Position numbers and translations under genes: made by a program. Under the pieces are notes generated by a model. That model did not search any database, was not told where the DNA came from, and was given only the letters and a program-made list of their open reading frames with translations. Shown here piece by piece: positions 52,001 through 61,000 of a DNA stretch of 64,000 bases. Origin of the DNA: Branchiostoma floridae (lineage: Eukaryota > Chordata > Leptocardii > Amphioxiformes > Branchiostomatidae); assembly GCF_000003815.2 (NCBI RefSeq), contig NC_049982.1:23883380-23947379 (forward strand), given 5' to 3'. The number at the start of each line of letters is the position of its first letter. Positions within the stretch are counted from its first letter, which is position 1.

Positions 52001-55000
52001 TTTTTTGTATTGCATACTCTGTGCGTCTTGCCAACACGTCCAACCTCTGCAAGACAGGGAAGAACGGACGTTAAACCAGATAGTGAGTGCGAGTGTGTGT
52101 AAAAATGCCTTATGGCATAACACACCAGGTCTGAACAGCAGTACAACCTGCATCCCTGAACAGATTAAATTGAACAACTCACACCGGGAAGGACCCCTAC
52201 TCTTATTGATAGCTGGTTCTTTAAAGTGCTTGAGGTGCTGTTCTCACAAACCTGTTTGTCTTCAAGGCATTCAACGTAAGATTAGAACCATTTCTGAGGT
52301 CAGTTGTTTCCTCTACGTCCGTGTTTGAGGAGAGATCAGCCACACCTTCAGCACATTAAAGAACCCATCACACTTATGGAAATAGTAGGGGTCCTTCCTA
52401 GTGTGAAGTGGCTTCCGCAGGTTGAACTTTGAATTTTGTTTACTAGTTTACTAGTTATGCTAAACAAACAAACAATGTTATTATGTCTGGTCCTTTCTTT
52501 ATTTGATAGGCTGTAAATCAACCCAATTGCAAATCATAATACTATTCAGGGAGTGAAAATGCGACGTCATTGCGTCTTTTCTTTTGCTAAAGTTCGGTAA
52601 CCAGACGCGTAGTCAAAGAAAGGTACAAAAATCATTTGAAATGAGATTTTATTTTTCGGGCCAAGAAAGTCAAAGAAATTTGTCAAAGGTTCGCAGAAAA
52701 TGCTCAGGAAATATTAGATTTGAAAGAAGTTACAGGTCATAGTTGTTGAAAACTATCGACCTGTCTGCCATGCTCACAGATAGGTTGTATATTCGTGTCC
52801 ATAATGTTGCACTTATTTAGTAAAGATGGCTGAATAATTGTGTTTCTGTGGATTTACATTTTGCAGTATGGATGTCATAACCACAACCATATCATGTTTT
52901 GTAGGAGTGTATATTTCCTTCATATTTGATGCATGAGAAACAATTCTTCGTTTTATGTGAAGAAAAAAAATTCAACATTTTGTGCTACTGGGGAATTTTC
53001 AGTTTTTTTCCAGAACTTTTTTTGCTATCACTCAAGTATCAGTCCCTAGTTGCCATATCTTTTGTTTCCATGCATCTCCAATATACCATTACCATGTCAT
53101 TTATCATAGATTTTCCTAAACTGTGTAATGAAACGTAATACAGTTAGATGTACATGTGCAGCTGATATGACACACATAAATAGCATGCAGTCTAATAAGT
53201 TAAGCCTCCCCTTCTACACATGTATATACATAAAGCGCCAAGCTTACATGCATTTATAAACGTCATGCCAGTGTTAAGTAAAATAAGCAATTATCTTGAG
53301 TAATCTACGTGGAGACAACATGTCTAGCATAACTTCAAACCTACCGTTTACCGTAACACCAGAGATAATCCGTGCTTAAGTTCTTTATCCTCCCAACATT
53401 TCCCCTACATTTCAGCAAAACGTATTAAACCCAATTTATGTAGATCACCCATGCGTGATTGAAATGTCCTTCAGTATTTTATGGGCTATAAAATCGTTAA
53501 AAAAAAACAATTCCCTATCCATAAAACAACCAATGTTTTCCGTGGAGGACAGTTAGGTCTTGGGATTTGAGATAAAAAAGACTCGGCCTTAGGCAGGCTC
53601 AGAGTAATAGCAAAGAAATAAAATGCAAGCTTTCATATTGCGCTGCAGTGGAAATCCAGGTAAAAGAATGACATAGTTTTTACCATGGATAGATCAAGCT
53701 TGGGAGGCAAGTCTCTGATCCCCTGCAAGATTTATCGCTGACTCTCAAGTTCCTCTTTATTGTTTGAGGAATTGGCGGGTTGGATCCGTTAATCACGGCG
53801 AGATCACCAGCCCTGTCGTGTCGACAAGCGGGAAAGTTTTGCGGATAAGGACTCGCGAGTCGCTGCGTGCCCGGAGGGGACAGCGGGGAGAGACCGCGCG
53901 GCTGATATTCCGTCTGACTCAGCTAAAGAGATGGGGAGGGTGGGACGCTGCAGGGGAATCTGCCATCTAGCAGGGAAAGAGTGGCGTTGACATGTGCTAT
54001 GTATGAGATGGCTGTCGCTTGATTCCCCGGTGATAGGACACTTCTGCATGGGGAGGCATTTGTCAACTGCTTAATTGTGTATGGTGGAAAAGTCTGTGAA
54101 CAGCACAGGGTGATAGCTGAGGCAGCAAAATCAACGTTACTTAAACAAAAGTGGCTAAAAACTGAAATACTCAATGTATGAAACATAAACCAGCATTCCA
54201 AAGGTAAAATGTCATTGGTCCAGTACACATGGTTCATTGTGAAGTGAGGGAAGTAAACCAACAATGTACTACTACTACTACAGTAGTAGTAACTACTACT
54301 ACAAATTTACTACTACTACTATTACTACTATTTCTACAACTTCTACTACTATTACTACTTCTGCTAACATCATTGCAGTGTGAAACTGAGGTAGCAAGAT
54401 TGACTTGAGCAGTGTTTTCTAAAATCTTTGTCAGAGATGCAAAAATATAGCAAGATGTAGCAAAACACTAACTAACGTTCCACAGCAAAAAGACTGGTCA
54501 ATTGCCTACTGCAGAAAGTCTGAGAATAGCATGGACTGAAAGCTGATGAGGCCGCTAAATCTACAGTAAGCTCTAAATCTTAAAGTAAAACATGGTCATC
54601 AACATTCCAGATCCAAACAGTGTTTTATTTATTGATGAATATTTAGGGTAGTCGCTTCAAGTCAAGCTCTTCCATTCTAAATGGACTCTGGACTGAGTTT
54701 TAGCAAATTAAACTGTTCGTGAACTACAAAGTATACTTTACAGCAGTCAAAACGCATTCTAAGTGTATGAATATCCACAGCTCTTCAGAAACGCTGTCCA
54801 AAGTACAATTCATTCATTTGAATTTGCAGCAGTCGCTGTGACAACTGTTTTGCTGTTTCTTTGAAGCCACCATCGTAACACATTCGAAGAGCATGCATGT
54901 ATCTTCGCTGTGTGGTTGTTTCAAGAGGTCGCCATTTAAAACTGAGACCTTGAATTGGCTGCGGAAATGTGGAAACTCACAGTATGTTGGTCTCTTTTTA

Positions 55001-58000
55001 TGCTTCCTGTGCACGGGTGTCCCAGAAATAGACACAGCTTACATGATTAGATTGGTCTGATATATTCCACATCCTGTGTGTGTGCATTGCCTCTAGGCTG
55101 CAGCCCTACACTCTTACATGCTTAAGACAAGGAAACTGCACACAATTAGGACGACTTGCACTTTGCAACCAGCGGCAGAAACAGCCATTACGCAGCCAGG
55201 TCAGCGCTACTTCTAATTGGCAGGCAGAGATAAACAAGCTCTCCCGGGGTTTAACGTCAAGTTGATTTGTAAAGCAAAGAACTTGAAAGGACTCCATCTT
55301 ACTATGTGTGATTATAGATTCTCAGTTGAAGATTTTCAGCCAAAATTGCTGTCACAAAATGTGGGCACCAACTCAGTTGCCTGGAAAGATTCCAATAGAA
55401 AATACTGGGAGGGTTAAAACGTCGCTTCTTTGTAAGATTGATCCCTTTTATCAACAGTTTCTATACTGTAATAAGCAGGTACAGTAAGGTACCCAGTACT
55501 GTAAGTAGTTACTAAAGAATAGAGTAGCTTGTGATAGAAAGATCCATATTCTAGACTAAAATTTTGAATTCTATCTCGTTGGAGAAGTTCATCAGTCTCG
55601 TATGAATACAGTTAATGTAAATTTTCTTCGAGCAATGACTGTTTTCAAAGGTGAGGTACACATGTACATACCTGCATCAGAAAATGGCATGGAATGAAAA
55701 TGAAAAAAAATCAAACTCAAAGAATAATTTTGATACCTGCTTTAATGTCTGCCTAACTTACAACTGAACTTCGTGCACATATCGTAACAAGGTATTAACA
55801 AAGACAATGCCAAGTGTTGGTCTTCTATTTGTTTGTTTTTTAAGCAAAGACATCCCAGGGAAAAATGTTTAGGAGAGGATTTTTATTGGCATACCAATAG
55901 TGTTGAAGGAACACTTGAAGCCTTTTGCACTTTTCTTGTAGGATTTGAAATGTCAGCCACCCAGGGAATCCATCACACTTATTGTTAAAACTTCTATATG
56001 GGAGACCCACTGTGTTCATCACCCGCGGGAATAAAGTCCATAAAATGTCGCTCTCCCCAGCGTCGTGCCTCCGATAACGGCGACCAGATAATGCATCCGA
56101 CAGCCCAGTAAGGTTAACCGTGCTAGCCTTTTATTATTGCCGTAATCACTTGTATAATTCAGGGTGCCCCAGGATTCCCTGGGCGGGCGGGTACTCAAGT
56201 TGTGGGATGCACCGCTGAAGTGGCCAGTACTTTTGAACTTCGGCGTCGGTGATTTTTCAAGTGGTTCGGTTGAAAGCAGCATGTGTGCTCACTTCAAGGA
56301 ACGGTGCCTTTAACAACCGCCGCGGTGAAATGCCACTGTAGAACATATAGGCTGCATGAAGGGGTGGTAAATAGTTTCATCAGGTTGGTAGCACCCCTTT
56401 TGCACTAGAAGCTGTGACCACTTTGCAAACACTGAGCGACCAAAGATTTGACAGATCGCTTAATGAATTTCATACTATAGATAAAGAAGAATTTTTTTGT
56501 GTTTTGTTCTTGTTTCAATCATACTTTAACATCTTGCCAACTAGTGTTTGTTGTTATCTGTTATTTGAAATCAAGGGTAACACAAGTCCTATTTTGGTCG
56601 CCGCTTGGTCAGTCAGAGATTGCTGACTAGTGTAAAGGGGGCCTACTCAGTTCAAAAGTTGCCAGATAAGTTTTCTAAATCAGAGAGACAGGCAGGATGG
56701 GAAGGTTGGCTTGGCACCTGTCCAAAGATGGTCCTTCAAGGTGGCATTGATAAAACAACAGAATTAGCAAGAAATTCACAAAAAGATTGTTATCACATAT
56801 AGCTATTACTAATACTAACTTTTGGGCTTTCTAACACTGTTTATACCATAGCGAAAGAATCAACATTGCAGAAAAAAAAACAAATTCACAAAATGTCCAC
56901 ATGTTTCATGGAGGTATGAGTGAGTATACATTGTACGATCTCCAAGTTCTAGTGGTAAAACACTTACAGCATCAGGTTTATTGGCATCCCATCAACTCAC
57001 ATCCATTTATTGTTGCCCCCTCAAGGATATAATTTGCTGGCTCTTCCACAGTCCCAGCAGTGTATGTATGGAAAATAAAAGTTTCCTATAAAGGGGTGGG
57101 GAAAGCTCTAGCAACTAATAACAACTTTTTCTTCCAGGCAGGTTTCTCAATTGTCCTGGTTTAGGGAGTTCAAGGTTTTGTTTTGAGTACACACACACGC
57201 ACACACACAAGTGCGCACACACACAAGTGTGCACACACGCGCACACACACACACACACACATACTGTCAGGAGACGATCATGTTTTTTATGTCATTACAG
57301 TACATTCGGTAAGATATGTTGAGTGCAAACTTGTAAGCGCTACAAAAAGTGCTATTTTTATCAACTTTCCTTAAATTTTCCCTCTCAACAGGCCATCAAC
57401 AACCAGAAGAAGTATGGCCGCTCCAAGATGCCCACGCCGACTGCGTCTTCGTACGGGACTGTAAAGAAATCCTTGGGCGCGCGGCCCCGAGGGCCTTCTA
57501 GCAAATTTGTGCCACCTGTGCTGAACAAGGAGGATTCCAGCGATGATGGGTGGGTGATTTTTTCATGGCCGTCGAAACGGCACTCTCGGGGGTTTGTCTT
57601 TGTTTGTTGACAACTTGATCGTCGGGCGGGCGATAAATGGCCTGTCCTTGGTGCCGCTTCCTGTCGTCACCATCGAGCGATACACGGGGAAAATCCTCGG
57701 CAGGCGCGAGAACATTCCGACAGTTCGGTAACGACAAGTGCTGACCCGGGATGGAACGTTCGGAGCTCTCGGCGGATTGGCTGATTCCCACTTAATGCCA
57801 TAGTTTGACCCACTTCCCAAATATTAGTGCGGTGGGAAACATTAAGTGCCGTTGTCATCCATTCTGCGATCAAAAATCATTTGTTATCTCGCGCCCAGCG
57901 CCGGAGATGCCGAGGCAAATGCGGCCTAATGGGGTATAATCAAGCAGGCCAAGCGAGTGTGGAGTTTGCTTAGTTGTCCTTGGCATTGTTGTAAATCATG

Positions 58001-61000
58001 ACTCGGAAACCATTATACTACAATTCATGTAGTTGAAGAAAGAAAGTTACGTTCCCCATGGACTTGGCTCTGTTTCCGGCACTTTTAAAGATTTGGTGGG
58101 GTAGGTGTGGGGGTTTGGCTAAACAAGTTGTACATGTATGTGTAGTTTACTTGAAAGTCTGGCAAGTCTGAACATTTCAAGTTATACTTTAACAATGTAC
58201 ATACAAGGGCATATTTAAACATTCAGTCATAGGTCATAGAAATCCACTTATGGTCACATAACTGTCTCTTGGCATTGTAAAGTTGGCCTTTGTTCATGTA
58301 TAAATCTGTAAGATTACAGTCACATGGATGTTTTCCTGGCGTGTTGCAGGGGCCAGCTGGTAAGACGAGCGGGGCCCAATAAGCAGGCAGGGATGGCTCC
58401 AAACGGAGGGGAGCCGCTAGATGAGAGACTGAAAAATATTGAGCCAAAGTTGATCGAAATGATCCAGAATGAGGTAACTTACTTTTGGTTGTTGTCCAAA
58501 AAGTTTGTATTTCTTTTCTTTGACCCATTGATGTGTGTATGTACATGAGTATGTGGATGTGGAAGGAAGTCACTTTTTTTATTTTGGTTTCGGAAAAGAA
58601 TTTAGTATGTTTTTGTTTCGTTTTTCAGAAACCTCAGCCAGTGTTCCTACTTTTTGTCTGGTATATGGCAAATTATGTTGCACAACAATGTGCAGTACAG
58701 CATTTTTAACATTGTTTCAGAAAGGTTGCAAGTTGATATCCATGTTTGACTATCGATATAGCATCCACACCAAGAAACTACATTCTAGATGATAAATGAT
58801 GTTGTGACAAATACTTCATGTTAGAGTTACTTTGCTATCTTGTTCTGTGCTGTAACCGCAGGGTTGCTAGTTGTTCTGAGACTTTGCGAACAGAGCCTAA
58901 CTTCAGGCGCGGGGAAAACGCGTACGAAACAAATGTTTATCTCCAGTCAAAGACCATCTTGATTTGTGCTTGTGGATAGCGAAATCATACGTTGTCAGCA
59001 AGTATCTTGCCAAGGCTGGTGTAGAATTCTCTGTAGATCTATCTATCATGTGTCTCCTGAAGTGATGGATGGCCAGTGCCTCAGAAGAAGGGCCCAGGCT
59101 GAACCAAATTGAATCATTCGTTGTCAAATGCTTCAAAACGAATGTGGCTGGATAAGATTTGACCATGCATATTTCCAAAAGACCACATCTATTGGGTCAA
59201 ACTTTACATTAATCAGCCCCAAGATTTAATTGTACAATTGCAATTTTAAGATGACAAAGTTCAAAGATGTTGCAAGGGAACCCAAATCACAAATTTTTAT
59301 TATCCCAGAATGTTGTTAGATTTTTCTACTATTTTCTAAAACATGGACCTTGTGGATATGCCATAATGATAAGTATGCATGTTATTGTACTAGTATTGCT
59401 TTGTTCCTTAAATTGTGTTTACCATCACCTTTTTGTTTATTCTTCTTAAAAACCTCTAGAAGTTTACCTCCTTTTCCTAATGGCAAGGAATGACCAATTG
59501 CATTCCATTTCAAAGATGCATTACTATAGAGAAAACATTACGCTAGCATGTAGCAAAACCCTCCTTTTTCCGTATCAATTTTTTTTGAAAATTGGCATTG
59601 CATTATGTATTTTATAAGATAGTATCCAGGAATATTACCCTGAATACAACATCATGATGATTCAATTTAAAGTATCCTAAACACTTGAGCCATATTGTAA
59701 TGCAATGTTTTAATACAGGACAGTTTGAAGCTTATGCCACACAAATTCAATTTATTGGTTCTCAGACTCTTTTGCATAATATGTGACTTAAGCAAAATAG
59801 GAAATCAGAAAAACGAAAGGCTGGTAGGAATACTGTTATAACTCTGCTCACCCCCTGAAACTGTACGTGTGTATACCAAGGTACAGCCCTTTCCCCTAGA
59901 GTCAGTTTTTCTGTTGATATTCCAACATAGCTTTATCTTATTTACATCCGAGAACCAAGGAACGACATTGGTGTGGCCTTATCTGAAGATTTTTGCCTCC
60001 CACCCCAAGAGTATTAGCCCAAAGTTTCTTGTGTACAGCACACTGGAACACTGGTGTACCCCATGTAGTAGTGAGAGTGATGGATCATGCCAGGCATCGC
60101 TAGTGAAAGTTGGGAATTCCCCGAGCGGGAATTTTCCCCCTGGAATGTGTTTGAGTAGCATTCTCCATCTTCTCAATTTCCACAGTTAAGTTCATCGATC
60201 TGGAATGATGCGGGATGAATTTTTAAGCAACCCCCGGTCACATTACCATATCAGTGTCTCCCCTCAATACAGACTGGTTCACACCAGTGGCTACAGGCAG
60301 CACAATTTACACATGAGATGTCCGATAGATTGTAATTATGTCCTTGACATTAATTATGATTTTCCAATAATGCATGAATGTTTAACGAACTCAAGTCGTC
60401 ATATTATATATATACAAAAAGTAGGTAAATTTGTCTTCCACTACCTCAAAAGAAGAAGTCAAAGCCAACAAAGCTACCTCAATGTATATTTCAGAATGCA
60501 ATATAATGTAGGAACTAATTCTATCTATCTTTTCTCTTCCCTCATTACCTCAATGAAAAGCTACCTGTAGGCTGATTTGAGCTTCTACTAATGAATAAAT
60601 AAAGGTTCAAACAAAATCTTTCTTACATCTACACTGTATGTTACAATTCATTAGCTCTTGGGCATGTTTTTGCAAAAAAGTAAATATCATTATTTCAATC
60701 CACCTTAAACGTTCCGTTCATTGAGACAATGTGTCGACTGTCATGATTCCGCTGCGTACTTGAAAATAACACATTTGGGAAAAAATGGTGAAGTCAAAGT
60801 GATCCACAAATGAGGCATCAGTAATCTCACACTTAATGTTATCTATTGAAGACGTTCTTTTTTAAAAAGTGTTTCTTGAGAAGGCCTTGATACTGCCGTT
60901 TTGATAATGTGGTGGCAAAATTGTCTTGAACAATTTAAAGTTGCAACAGTTTGAGGCAGAGGCTCAGATTTGATTTGGCTGTTATCATGGCAAACTAGAC

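Larger units (their letters stand above)
51951..57391 (+). other. Fidgetin intron 8
   Basis: 5.4 kb. It holds a foldback repeat (52117-52400), a TAC-type microsatellite (54267-54365), CpG-containing blocks (53700-54010 and 56010-56330), a family C repeat copy (56690-56785) and a CA repeat close to the exon 9 acceptor. No exon was recognised. Confidence 0.82.

Noticed and set aside
57554-57558. Alternative donor four bases after the exon 9 donor
   Set aside because: Using it would shift the phase and break the Gly520 junction with exon 10.
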